From contig NZ_MSJR01000001.1 in the NCBI RefSeq assembly GCF_002078605.1, forward strand, positions 434,001 through 498,000: a stretch of DNA of 64,000 nt. The letters are read 5' to 3'. The translations under genes were made by a program, and so were the position numbers. This DNA comes from Salegentibacter sediminis. GTDB lineage: Bacteria; Bacteroidota; Bacteroidia; Flavobacteriales; Flavobacteriaceae. Shown here one piece after another: positions 9,585 through 18,019 of this stretch; positions within the stretch are counted from its first letter, which is position 1, and each line of letters starts with the position of its first letter. The notes under the pieces were generated by a model. It was given only the letters and a program-made list of their open reading frames with translations, was not told the origin of the DNA and searched no databases.

Positions 9585-10502
9585 TTAACCGTTAACAGCT
9601 TCTACATATTCTACTTTCCCTCGAAGCATATCTCTTAACATAGTTTCTATACCGCTTTTAAGGGTCATGGTAGAAGACGGGCAACCGCTACAGGCGCCCT
9701 GGAGGATTACTTTCACAGTTTTGCTCTCGGCGTTATAGGAATCAAAAAGAATATTTCCCCCGTCACTGGCTACTGCCGGCTTAATGTATTCGTCAAGGAT
9801 GGCAACCACCTGTTGTGAAGTGTCGTCCAGGCTATCCAGATCGAGCTGAGGTTTAGCCTGTTCTTTTTTAGAACCCGCATTGCTTTGGCCGAGCTGTTCA
9901 TCACTTATCACTTCGTTACCTTCCTGAATGAAATTGCGAATAAACTCTCTTAACTCCATGGTTATTTCTTCCCAGCCTGCGATATCATATTTTTGAATAG
10001 AAACATAATTCTCGTCCATAAATATCTCCTTCACGAATGGGAAATGGAAGAGTTTTTGGGCTAGAGGTGCATTTTTAGCATCATCAATATTCTTGAACTC
10101 TGTTGCCTGAAGCACCAGTTTCTTATTGGCCACAAATTTCATTACCGCAGGGTTTGGAGTGCTTTCAGCATAAACCGTTACCGGAATAGATTTATTTTCC
10201 TCGGTTTCTTCTTGAACTACAAGGCCTCCTTTATTCAGATAATCCTGAATCTGGCCGGCAACTTCCTCTTGCACATCCTCCCATTCCACGATATCATATT
10301 TTTCGATTGCAATAAAATTCTGGGCGATGTAAACGGTTTTTACAAAAGGCAGGTAAAATAATTGCTGTGCAAGGGGAGAGGTTTTGGCTTCATCTATATT
10401 GTGAAATTCAAAACTCTTATGCCGGGTAAGAAATTTGTTGGCTTCAAATTTAATGATTCCGGGTTTATCGGTAGCTTGTATATTTATAGTGAAATTGCTC
10501 AT
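9585..10502 (-). CDS. NifU-family Fe-S cluster carrier with duplicated N-terminal domain
   Basis: This 305-residue protein ends in a NifU C-terminal domain with the cluster-binding CxxC in 'GACSGCPSS' (about residue 270), used to carry [4Fe-4S] clusters to target enzymes. Before it lie two tandem copies of the Nfu N-terminal domain: 'NIQATDKPGIIKFEANKFL' and 'VYAESTPNPAVMKFVANKKL', each with a 'PLAQ-LF--PFVK' block and 'IEKYDI/IQKYDI'. Most Nfu proteins have one copy. I start at ATG 10502; an upstream in-frame TTG at 10520 lies inside the promoter -7 box and is not a believable start. Confidence 0.92.
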   Translation of the reverse strand: MSNFTINIQATDKPGIIKFEANKFLTRHKSFEFHNIDEAKTSPLAQQLFYLPFVKTVYIAQNFIAIEKYDIVEWEDVQEEVAGQIQDYLNKGGLVVQEETEENKSIPVTVYAESTPNPAVMKFVANKKLVLQATEFKNIDDAKNAPLAQKLFHFPFVKEIFMDENYVSIQKYDIAGWEEITMELREFIRNFIQEGNEVISDEQLGQSNAGSKKEQAKPQLDLDSLDDTSQQVVAILDEYIKPAVASDGGNILFDSYNAESKTVKVILQGACSGCPSSTMTLKSGIETMLRDMLRGKVEYVEAVNG

Positions 10503-10517
10503 AGTAAAATTTTTGTG

Positions 10518-10525
10518 CAAAAGTA
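10518..10525 (-). promoter_or_regulatory. Bacteroidota -7 box for the nifU-like gene
   Basis: On the minus strand TACTTTTG matches TAnnTTTG; the ATG follows 15 bases later, giving a predicted leader of about 10 bases. The TTG inside this box creates a false longer reading frame. Confidence 0.5.
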
Positions 10526-10564
10526 GTAAAGAAAACTTAGCTAATCGATATCTTTACTTTCCTT

Positions 10565-11617
10565 ATGAGGTTAGTTTTTCGATTAATTTTTTGTTTCTCA
10601 GAACTTTCGAATTGTGCCAGGCTTAAATTTCCGGGTAAAAAATCTTTTTTAATATTAGCCGTTTTTGGTCTTAGTGCTAATGCCCAGGAGGTAATTCCAA
10701 CCTATTCAGATTATCTAACCGATAATCTTTATTTATTGCATCCCTCTATGGCAGGAGCTGCCAATTCCAATCAAATAAGACTTACTGCAAGACAGCAATG
10801 GTTTGACGTAGATAATGCACCCAACTTACAAACCCTGGCAGTGAATGCCCGCACAGGAGAACGGGTAGGACTGGGAGGGATATTGTTTAATGACCAGAAT
10901 GGAAACTTCTCTAAAACCGGAGCCTTTGCCACTTTTGCATATCATCTAATGTTCTCCCGTAGTGAATTCGATTTGAATCAACTTTCGTTCGGACTAAGTG
11001 CGGGGATAATTCAGCATAGATTGGATCAAAGTGGATTTACAGCGTATGATCCTCTTATTGGAGGCAATGACCAGGCTGATATCTACGGAAATATGGACCT
11101 TGGTCTTTCCTACTATTACCTGAATTATTATATCCACCTGGCCGCTAAAAATTTACTAACTGTAAGAAGGGAACTGTTTTATTCTGATGCTGTCCCCAGC
11201 AATCAACGGAAATATCTGGTTTCAACCGGTTATGTTTTCGAAACTGGGGGTCCCTGGAGTTATGAGCCGTCATTGCTGTTTCAGCTACGGGAACAAACCG
11301 CCGAAAAGAATATAGATGTTAATATGAAAGTTTATCACGAGCTTGATTTTGGCCAGGTTTGGGGAGGATTATCTTACCGAAACAGTTTTGAAGGGGCTGA
11401 ATATACCAGCGCCGGGCAGGAGATCAAAAATCAACAGTTGCGATATCTCACGCCTTTTATAGGGGTCGATTATAATCGTTTTATGTTTGGGTACACCTAT
11501 ACCCATCAGTTTAATTCTATGGTATTAAGCAATAACGGTTTCCATCAGCTTACCCTGGGATACGACTTTGGCGAAAACCGGGGGCGTTATGATTGTAAAT
11601 GTCCTGCGATAAACTAG
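10565..11617 (+). CDS. PorP/SprF family type IX secretion membrane protein
   Basis: This 350-residue outer-membrane beta-barrel of the PorP/SprF family, used by type IX secretion to attach or help export type-B CTD cargo, contains the family hallmarks 'HPSMAGAANSNQIRLTARQQWF', 'NARTGERVGLGGILFNDQNG' and a C-terminal 'YTYTHQFNSM...FHQLTLGYDF'. The signal peptide is unusual: the hydrophobic stretch 'FLILAVFGLSANAQ' sits at residues 28-41 after a long basic/hydrophobic lead from ATG 10565, with no ATG, GTG or TTG in frame in between. No large adhesin gene is adjacent, so its cargo is elsewhere. It overlaps murI (convergent) by 4 bases. Confidence 0.9.
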   Translation: MRLVFRLIFCFSELSNCARLKFPGKKSFLILAVFGLSANAQEVIPTYSDYLTDNLYLLHPSMAGAANSNQIRLTARQQWFDVDNAPNLQTLAVNARTGERVGLGGILFNDQNGNFSKTGAFATFAYHLMFSRSEFDLNQLSFGLSAGIIQHRLDQSGFTAYDPLIGGNDQADIYGNMDLGLSYYYLNYYIHLAAKNLLTVRRELFYSDAVPSNQRKYLVSTGYVFETGGPWSYEPSLLFQLREQTAEKNIDVNMKVYHELDFGQVWGGLSYRNSFEGAEYTSAGQEIKNQQLRYLTPFIGVDYNRFMFGYTYTHQFNSMVLSNNGFHQLTLGYDFGENRGRYDCKCPAIN

Positions 11618-12408
11618 AAATCCAGGTGAGAAACCTGGAAATTGTTCTCTTTGGCATTTATGAGCGAGGCTAAAACTTCAGGATTAGTATTGCTGAAGAA
11701 TTCAGGAATCGGTTTGAATCCTTTTTCGGGTGCGAGGAGGTTGTTCCTGGTTAAAACGACTTTTGTTTGCCTTGCCACCGCTTCTCCCGAATCTATTACC
11801 TGAACCTCTTCGGGGAGAATTTGCTTTAGTACAGGTACTAAATAAGGATAATGGCTGCAACCCAGTACCAGGTAGTCTATAGACTGTAACAGCATAGGCT
11901 GCAAAAGTTTTAAAAGTAAGTTTTTAGTTTGATTAGAATCCTTCTTTCCGCTTTCTATTAATTCCACGAGTCCGTGGCCTTCTACTTCAATAATATGAAT
12001 GTCTTTGGAATATAACTCGGAGGCTTGATGGAATAATTCACTGCTAAGGGTGCCTTGCGTTGCAAGAATTCCTATTGCTTTTGTTTTAGAATGAAGAGCC
12101 GCGGGTTTTATTGCGGGCTCAATCCCTATAAACGGAACATTGTAAGTGTTCCTTAAGACCTTAATAGCATTGGTAGTGGCTGTGTTACAGGCTACCACAA
12201 TGGTTTTTGCTCCCATTTCCAGGAGTTTTTCCGTATTTTTTATGCTAAGCTCAATAATTTCCCTAACTGGTTTTTTCCCATAGGGTGCATTTTTACTATC
12301 GGCAAGGTAGATGGTTTTTTCAAAGGGAAGAAGTTCGTGTATTTCTTTCCAGATGGAGGTGCCGCCTACACCCGAATCAAAAATGCCAATAGGTTGGGTT
12401 GAACTCAT
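11614..12408 (-). CDS. murI: Glutamate racemase
   Basis: MurI interconverts L- and D-glutamate to supply D-Glu for peptidoglycan. The 264 residues carry 'IFDSGVGGTS' (residues 9-18) and both catalytic cysteines in their motifs: Cys74 in 'VVACNTATT' and Cys184 in 'GCSHYPYL'. The length is normal. It lies downstream of the terminator that ends the bamA-ompH operon and has its own -7 box only 5 bases before ATG, so it is probably transcribed independently, perhaps without a leader. Confidence 0.96.
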   Translation of the reverse strand: MSSTQPIGIFDSGVGGTSIWKEIHELLPFEKTIYLADSKNAPYGKKPVREIIELSIKNTEKLLEMGAKTIVVACNTATTNAIKVLRNTYNVPFIGIEPAIKPAALHSKTKAIGILATQGTLSSELFHQASELYSKDIHIIEVEGHGLVELIESGKKDSNQTKNLLLKLLQPMLLQSIDYLVLGCSHYPYLVPVLKQILPEEVQVIDSGEAVARQTKVVLTRNNLLAPEKGFKPIPEFFSNTNPEVLASLINAKENNFQVSHLDF

Positions 12409-12413
12409 AGATG

Positions 12414-12421
12414 CAAAAATA
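12414..12421 (-). promoter_or_regulatory. -7 box of murI, abutting the ATG
   Basis: On the minus strand TATTTTTG matches TAnnTTTG and is followed by only 5 bases before the murI ATG at 12408. The box touches the terminator hairpin at 12421-12452. A transcript starting about 5 bases after the box would be leaderless. Confidence 0.5.
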
Positions 12422-12452
12422 AAAACTGCGCCTGAATGAGGCGCAGTTTTTA
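12421..12452 (-). terminator. Intrinsic terminator after the second ompH gene
   Basis: ACTGCGCC and GGCGCAGT pair around a 7-base loop (tgaatga on the plus strand), with A/T runs on both sides (AAAA...TTTT). It lies 19 bases past the ompH stop and closes the minus-strand bamA cluster. Confidence 0.85.
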
Positions 12453-12471
12453 TTTATTATTTGAAAAGGAA

Positions 12472-12981
12472 TTACATTCCTAGTTCTTTCTTTACATCGG
12501 GCATAAGATCTTTTCCGTCTGCAAGGATTACTCCGGTTCCGGTAGTAGAGTCAAGTACGTAGTCGTAACCCTGAGCTCTTGCTACTTTCTGGATAGCTTC
12601 ACGAGCTTTCTCTATTACAGGGCGAATAAGATCATTTTCTTTTTTCTGAAGATCCTGTCTTGCCTTCTGGCTATGCTCCTGGATTCTTCTTTCAGTTGCC
12701 TGAAGTTCGGTAGCACGTTTTGCATTTTCCTCTTCTGTTTGAGTTTCAGCTTCAGACTGGTAACGTTGCATAGTATTTTGTGCTTCGGTTAACATGTCCT
12801 TGATTTCGGCATCATAAGTCTTTTCCAGCTTCTGTAGTTGGTCCATGGCATTTTTATATTCAGGCATAGACTCAACAAGTTCCTGAGTAGCGATATGTGC
12901 TACTTTGGATTGAGCGTTGGTAAAAGCGGTAGCACCAAGGGTTAAAGCTAAAGCTATAAAAAGTGTTTTAAATTGTTTCAT
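12472..12981 (-). CDS. OmpH/Skp family periplasmic chaperone (short copy)
   Basis: This 169-residue Skp-like holdase has a signal peptide (about residues 1-23, 'LGATAFTNAQ'), then the OmpH pattern: a beta strand 'KVAHIATQELVESMPEYKNA', a long charged coiled coil, and 'IEKAREAIQKVARAQGYDYV' near the C-terminus. Skp trimers escort unfolded outer-membrane proteins to BamA, encoded two genes upstream. It follows the longer ompH copy by 40 bases and is the last gene before a strong terminator. Confidence 0.92.
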   Translation of the reverse strand: MKQFKTLFIALALTLGATAFTNAQSKVAHIATQELVESMPEYKNAMDQLQKLEKTYDAEIKDMLTEAQNTMQRYQSEAETQTEEENAKRATELQATERRIQEHSQKARQDLQKKENDLIRPVIEKAREAIQKVARAQGYDYVLDSTTGTGVILADGKDLMPDVKKELGM

Positions 12982-13021
12982 TTTAAAGGATATTAATTAT
13001 TAAGTTAAAGGTTAAATTTAT

Positions 13022-13825
13022 TTAGTTTATCGTGTCTTTTTGGTTTCTAATTGCCTGGATGGAATCTTTTCTTCTTTGTCTTTCTTCAAGTATTCTTTTA
13101 CGACGTTCTTCAAACTCTCTTTGCCTGGCTTCTTTTATAGAATCGCGTTGTCTTTTTCGTTCTTCGATGAGAGCTTCCCGTTCACTTTTATTGTCTCTAA
13201 CGGCTTTTTCTTTTTCAGCAATTTCAGCATCTTCTTCAACAGTACGGTTTTCCTCGCGTTCAAATTCTTCGATCTCTTCTTTTGAATCTAACTGGCGCCG
13301 GTTCGATGCTCTATTAATGCTCCTCAGCACCTGGTCGCTTACATCCAGTTGACGTGAGGCATAAATCATACCACTTTCAGAAGTTCGGTCAAAAACCATA
13401 TCAAGATTCCTGTTTTTAGCAATTTCTTGAACCGCAGTGAATACCTGGTCCTGGATTGGTCTTATCAATTGCTTTTTCTGAATTATATAATCGCCGTTTG
13501 GTCCAAACCTGTTTTGCTCATATTCGGTGGCTTGTTCTTCACGATAGGCGATTTCTTCTTCCCGTTCTTCAATAAGTTCCTTGGTGAGCAATGGTTTTTC
13601 ATTTTCCAGTTCCTCTTTTAAAGCCGCAATCTCACTTCTGTTCTTCGCAGCAACTTCCCGCCAGTCTTTTACTCTGGTGTCGAGCTGTGCGGAGGCTTCC
13701 TGGTATTCAGGAACATTTTCAAGGATATACTCCATATCCACATAACCAATGCGGAAAGATTTTTGAGCATTTGCCTCAAAATTCCCGAGGAAGATTATTA
13801 GTGAGATAAGGAGAATTCTTTTCAT
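13022..13825 (-). CDS. OmpH/Skp family periplasmic chaperone (long copy)
   Basis: This 267-residue Skp-like protein has a signal peptide ('LLISLIIFLGNFEANAQ'), then 'RIGYVDMEYILENVPEYQEA', a long coiled coil and 'VFTAVQEIAKNRNLDMVFD'. About 80 extra residues at the C-terminus are almost entirely Glu/Arg/Lys ('EERKRQRDSIKEARQREFEE'), predicting a long charged helix beyond the normal Skp body. The function of that tail is unknown. It lies 30 bases after bamA. Confidence 0.92.
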   Translation of the reverse strand: MKRILLISLIIFLGNFEANAQKSFRIGYVDMEYILENVPEYQEASAQLDTRVKDWREVAAKNRSEIAALKEELENEKPLLTKELIEEREEEIAYREEQATEYEQNRFGPNGDYIIQKKQLIRPIQDQVFTAVQEIAKNRNLDMVFDRTSESGMIYASRQLDVSDQVLRSINRASNRRQLDSKEEIEEFEREENRTVEEDAEIAEKEKAVRDNKSEREALIEERKRQRDSIKEARQREFEERRKRILEERQRRKDSIQAIRNQKDTIN

Positions 13826-13855
13826 ATTACCGAATATAGAAAATATCGTGCCAAT

Positions 13856-16468
13856 TTAAAACTGTTGTCCTATGATAAAATGAGTTTCCCATCCGTTTGC
13901 ACCAGGGCTCCCAACGATAGGATCGAAACCGTAACCAAAATCAATACCCAGTAAACCAAATGCCGGCATAAAGATTCGTAAACCTGCTCCTGCCGATCTG
14001 TTAAGCTGGAAAGGATTATAATCTTTAAAGTTATCATATGAGGCACCTGCTTCCAAAAAAGTTAATGCATAAATAGACGCTGAAGGCTTAAGGGTGATCG
14101 GGTATCTCAACTCCAGGGAATATTTATTGAAAATGGTTGCACCATCATCTGTAGATCCTGTGGGTCTGTCAATCGGAACTACCGATTGGTTTGGATAACC
14201 TCTAAGTTGAACAGTTTCCCTGCCATCTAAGCTGAAAGCTCCAAGACCATCTCCCCCAAGGAAGAAACGCTCGAAAGGAGGTACGCCACGATCATTGTTA
14301 TAGGCTCCGAGGAAACCATATTCCGCATAAGTCCTAAGGACGAGTTTATCATAAATTTGGGTAAACCATTCCCCGCTGAATTTCACTTTGTAAAATTCCA
14401 GCCAATTGAATTTCTCCTGGTCTATTTTTCCTTGATCAGGCACGGCGTTTTCTGGAGTTACACGCCCGCCATTACGATCTATTAAATTTCCATTTTCATC
14501 TTCCAGCTGGAATTCTCTTTGTTCTCCCAGGTTAGCATAATCTACATCATTCCAAAGTGAATAAGGAGGCGTAAGTTTAGCTGTAAGTTTAAATTTAGAA
14601 CCTCCGGTTGGGAAAATTGGGTTAATGTAAGTGTTGTCTCTTGTAAGACCAAAGGTATAACTAAGGTTATTAGAGTGTCCATCTCCAAAGGTAAAGAGCC
14701 CGGTATTGTAGTTGTTAAGGTTATATCGCTGGAATCCTATTGCATGAGAAACTGTGATATATGGATCTGGCACGGTTAAGCGCTTCGCTAAGCCAACATT
14801 TACTCCAAGGATGTCAAAGCTTCTGCTTTTGTCGGCCTCACGGGTTAAATAGTCAAACAGGAATTGTCTTGTATAGGAGAAGGATGTTTGTAAGCTAACC
14901 GGTTTCTTGCCTCCAAGCCAGGGTTCCATAAAGCTAAGGCTGTATGTTTGGTAAAAAGTACTGGCTTGCGCCCTTAGGGAAAGCGATTGCCCGTCACCCA
15001 TTGGTAACGGCTTGTAAGATTCTTTGTCAAAAATACCTGAAAGGGCAAAATTATTAAAGGATAGTCCCAGGGTTCCTATAAAACCTCCACCGCCATAACC
15101 ACCTTGTAGTTCGATTTGGCTGGCGCCGGCTTCAACTACTGAATATTCCAGGTCGAGCGTTCCGGTTTGGGGGTTAGGGTCAACGAAATTAGGTTCGAGT
15201 TGCTCTGCATCAAAGAAACCTAACTGCCCTAGTTCTCTAACCGTAGAAACTACATCTTCCTGACTGTATTTCTGGCCGGGTTTGGTCCTTAATTCCCGGT
15301 ATATAACGTGATCTTTTGTCTTATCGTTACCGGTAACCCTTATTTCATTGAAATAGGCCTCTTTTCCTTCCATAATCCTTATTTCAAAATCTATGGTATC
15401 ATTATAGACATTGGTTTCTACCAGGTCTATATTGGAAAAAAGATAACCGTTGTTTTTATAAAGATTGGAAAGATCCTGGGCGTCAGGCCGGGTTTGGTCC
15501 ATAATTCTTTTGTCAAGTAGCACACCATTGTAGATATCTCCCTTATTTATCCCAAGAACTCTTTGTAAGTGCTCATCAGAATAAACTGAATTTCCTAAGA
15601 ATTCTATATCGCCAATATAATATTGATCCCCTTCTTCAACTTTGAGATTGAGGGCTATGGTTTCATCATCTTTTCTGATAAGACTATCAGAAACAATCCG
15701 GGCATCCCGGTAACCCGTTTCCTTGTATTTATCTATAATGGATTGCTTATCTTCCTGGTAATCTGCCCGCACAAATTTTGATCTCTTCCAGACTCTGAAA
15801 AAGTTTTTTTGCTTGGTATTTTTCATCGTGCGCCTAAGCTTGGCGTCTGAAAAATTTTCATTCCCGATAAATTCGATTTCTTCTACTTTAACGCGGTCGC
15901 CTTTATCTACGTCTACAACCATATTTACCAGGTTTGATTTGGCTTCAGTGGTATCCTGCACTGCCGTAGTATTTACATTAACTTTAGCATTAAAATAACC
16001 TTCTTTGCGGTATTTGCTTTCGATATAGTTCTTAGTGGTGGTAATAAGGTTTTCAGTAACCTTGGCGCCTTCTCTAAGTTTGTTTTCTTCCAGAAGTTCT
16101 TCCTGTTCCCGTTTCTTTAATCCCTGGATCCTTACTTTGGAAAGTTTTGGAACCTCCTGAATTTCCAGTTCGAGATCGGCAACACCGTTTTCAACATTCG
16201 TGATATAGAAATTAATATCGCTGAAAAGGTCCAGTTTCCATAATTTTTTAAGAACATTACTTAACTTGTCTCCGGGGATATAAATTTCTTCGCCCTTCTT
16301 GAGGCCGGTATAGGCGATCACCGTTTGTTCGTTATAACTAACGTTGCCGGTTACGTTTATTTCTCCTAAAATATATTTTTTACCATCTGAAATTGGCAGG
16401 TCTTGCGCCTGGGTGGATGTGCCTAAAAATAAACAAAATGCTACAAGTGCTATAAACTTCTTTGTCAT
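13856..16468 (-). CDS. bamA: Outer-membrane protein assembly factor BamA
   Basis: BamA inserts beta-barrel proteins into the outer membrane. I start at ATG 16468, which gives 870 residues and a clear signal peptide ('KKFIALVAFCLFLGTSTQAQ'); the frame is open further upstream but overlaps uppS and lacks a signal. POTRA repeats follow ('ILGEINVTGNVSYNEQTV', 'VEEIEFIGNENFSDAKLRR', 'YIGDIEFLGNSVYSDEHLQ', 'FNEIRVTGNDKTKDHVIY'), then a 16-strand barrel with the conserved 'LRGYPNQ' region and a C-terminal aromatic ('GQQF'). It starts 7 bases after uppS and is followed by two skp-like genes, a natural assembly unit. Confidence 0.96.
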   Translation of the reverse strand: MTKKFIALVAFCLFLGTSTQAQDLPISDGKKYILGEINVTGNVSYNEQTVIAYTGLKKGEEIYIPGDKLSNVLKKLWKLDLFSDINFYITNVENGVADLELEIQEVPKLSKVRIQGLKKREQEELLEENKLREGAKVTENLITTTKNYIESKYRKEGYFNAKVNVNTTAVQDTTEAKSNLVNMVVDVDKGDRVKVEEIEFIGNENFSDAKLRRTMKNTKQKNFFRVWKRSKFVRADYQEDKQSIIDKYKETGYRDARIVSDSLIRKDDETIALNLKVEEGDQYYIGDIEFLGNSVYSDEHLQRVLGINKGDIYNGVLLDKRIMDQTRPDAQDLSNLYKNNGYLFSNIDLVETNVYNDTIDFEIRIMEGKEAYFNEIRVTGNDKTKDHVIYRELRTKPGQKYSQEDVVSTVRELGQLGFFDAEQLEPNFVDPNPQTGTLDLEYSVVEAGASQIELQGGYGGGGFIGTLGLSFNNFALSGIFDKESYKPLPMGDGQSLSLRAQASTFYQTYSLSFMEPWLGGKKPVSLQTSFSYTRQFLFDYLTREADKSRSFDILGVNVGLAKRLTVPDPYITVSHAIGFQRYNLNNYNTGLFTFGDGHSNNLSYTFGLTRDNTYINPIFPTGGSKFKLTAKLTPPYSLWNDVDYANLGEQREFQLEDENGNLIDRNGGRVTPENAVPDQGKIDQEKFNWLEFYKVKFSGEWFTQIYDKLVLRTYAEYGFLGAYNNDRGVPPFERFFLGGDGLGAFSLDGRETVQLRGYPNQSVVPIDRPTGSTDDGATIFNKYSLELRYPITLKPSASIYALTFLEAGASYDNFKDYNPFQLNRSAGAGLRIFMPAFGLLGIDFGYGFDPIVGSPGANGWETHFIIGQQF

Positions 16469-16475
16469 GAATGCG

Positions 16476-17216
16476 CTAACTGAGTTGCTCACTGGTTTTT
16501 CCAAATCGTCGTTCTCTATTTTGATAATTGTAAATGGCTTCAAAAAGATTTTCTTTTCTGAAGTCCGGCCATAATAGTTCTGTAAAATATAACTCTGCAT
16601 AGGCGATTTGCCATAAAAGGAAATTGCTTATGCGCTGCTCACCACTTGTTCTAACAAGCAGATCTACATCTGGTAAATTTCGGGTGTAAAGATGCTGATT
16701 TATAACTGATTCATCAATAGCTTCAGCAGATATTTCGTTGTTTTTAACTTTCAGGCTAATTTCCTTCACTGCACTGGTTAGTTCTTCGCGGGAGCCATAG
16801 CTTAAGGCAAGGGTTAGTACCATACGGTCATTGCCCTTTGTTTTCTCGATAACTTCCAGGAGTTCACGGTGTGCTTTTTTGGGAAGATTGTCTAGATTTC
16901 CAATAGCGTTTAAACGGATGTTATTTTCCTGAAGCGTTGTAATTTCCTTCCGTAGGGAAGAAACCAGAAGTTTCATTAAGGTTTGAACTTCAAGTTTGGG
17001 CCTGTTCCAGTTCTCTGTAGAAAAAGCATAAAGGGTGAGGTGCTCCACCCCGATCTCGGCAGCTCCTTCCACGACATCACGTACCGCTGTGGTGCCCTGT
17101 TCGTGCCCTTTAATCCTTAAAAAACCCTGCTGCTTTGCCCAGCGCCCATTGCCATCCATAATTAAGGCAATGTGTTTGGGTAGCTTCTTAAGGTTGATTT
17201 TTTCTCTATAATCCAT
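16476..17216 (-). CDS. uppS: Isoprenyl transferase (undecaprenyl diphosphate synthase)
   Basis: This 246-residue cis-prenyltransferase elongates FPP with IPP to the C55 lipid carrier for peptidoglycan and surface polysaccharides. It carries 'HIALIMDGNGRWAKQQGF' with catalytic Asp21, 'LTLYAFSTENWNRP' and the C-terminal 'RTSGEQRISNFLLWQ.AY' motif. The length is standard. It is 1 base after the DUF6089 gene and 7 bases before bamA. Mevalonate-pathway genes elsewhere in this window would supply its precursors. Confidence 0.97.
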   Translation of the reverse strand: MDYREKINLKKLPKHIALIMDGNGRWAKQQGFLRIKGHEQGTTAVRDVVEGAAEIGVEHLTLYAFSTENWNRPKLEVQTLMKLLVSSLRKEITTLQENNIRLNAIGNLDNLPKKAHRELLEVIEKTKGNDRMVLTLALSYGSREELTSAVKEISLKVKNNEISAEAIDESVINQHLYTRNLPDVDLLVRTSGEQRISNFLLWQIAYAELYFTELLWPDFRKENLFEAIYNYQNRERRFGKTSEQLS

Positions 17217-17217
17217 A

Positions 17218-17919
17218 TTAAAAATTCCGGTAACAAGGTCTTCGACCCCAGGAAAAGGTGAAGTTCACCCCCGTAAACACATACCAATCGTTTGTATTTC
17301 GGTTTCCAAATTCAATTGGCGGATCCCGCCTGTCTAATAATTCTTCGGGCCAGCTACCATCCAGGTTATCGGTAAAGGTATATCGAGCTCCAATTTCGAA
17401 GGCTCCCGAAATATGACTTGTAATACTTTCTTTGTAACCAATTACCATCGGGATGGCAAAAGACCAGTTGGTACCTTCGTTCACCAGATTCCCGCCACGA
17501 CCATTCTTTAAATAAAGATGGTCTGCCCTAAAATAAGTTAGCCCGGTATAAAGATAAGGCGAACTTTGCGGATGACCCTGATGAAGATCAAAATCCCAGA
17601 AATTAAATTCCACACCTAAAGACGCTTCAGCGATATTATTGCTGAAAGAATAACCTCTTTGAACTCTTCGGTTCTCAGAAGATTTGGTGTCATCGGCATT
17701 AATTTCAGCAAAAAGCAGGGATAATCTGAATGCATGTCTCGGGCTTCGGTTCCATTTTACGAGTCCACCAAAAACCAGGGAATTGGGTAAAACGTAATTA
17801 GTTCTACCTACATCACCTATGTAGTTAGCTCCTCCAAGAAATGGGCCTGCTTCAAAGGTTTGTGAATAAGTGTTAGCCGAGTAAGCAAACATGATTACAA
17901 AAGCTATTAGGTACCTCAT
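17218..17919 (-). CDS. DUF6089 family outer-membrane beta-barrel protein
   Basis: This 233-residue protein with a signal peptide ('RYLIAFVIMFAYSANTYSQ') is followed by alternating aromatic/polar strands typical of a small outer-membrane barrel ('GPFLGGANYIGDVGRTNYV', 'WYVFTGVNFTFSWGRRP'). I recognise it as DUF6089, which in Flavobacteriaceae usually sits between nadK and uppS as here. No function is established. Its conserved place directly before uppS and bamA suggests an envelope role. A complete promoter (-33 and -7) precedes it. Confidence 0.85.
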   Translation of the reverse strand: MRYLIAFVIMFAYSANTYSQTFEAGPFLGGANYIGDVGRTNYVLPNSLVFGGLVKWNRSPRHAFRLSLLFAEINADDTKSSENRRVQRGYSFSNNIAEASLGVEFNFWDFDLHQGHPQSSPYLYTGLTYFRADHLYLKNGRGGNLVNEGTNWSFAIPMVIGYKESITSHISGAFEIGARYTFTDNLDGSWPEELLDRRDPPIEFGNRNTNDWYVFTGVNFTFSWGRRPCYRNF

Positions 17920-17936
17920 AGGTTTTCAAAAGTTTG

Positions 17937-17965
17937 CAAATATAACAATAATGTTTGCTCTACAA
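17937..17965 (-). promoter_or_regulatory. Promoter of the DUF6089-uppS-bamA-ompH operon
   Basis: On the minus strand a TTG (17965-17963) is separated by 18 bases from TATATTTG (17944-17937), matching the Bacteroidota -33/-7 pattern. The box ends 17 bases before the ATG at 17919. Confidence 0.6.
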
Positions 17966-18019
17966 TAATTTGAGCAGTTTTGTACATATTCATAAACAGT
18001 TTTAGAAAACTTTTATTGC

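Noticed and set aside
13032-13621. Plus-strand open frames opposite the long ompH gene
   Set aside because: They are antisense shadows of a coiled-coil gene with biased codons; they have low-complexity Ser/Phe-rich translations and no start signals.
16469-16600. N-terminal extension of BamA into uppS
   Set aside because: It overlaps the uppS coding region and would place 44 residues before a clear signal peptide; ATG 16468 is the sensible start.
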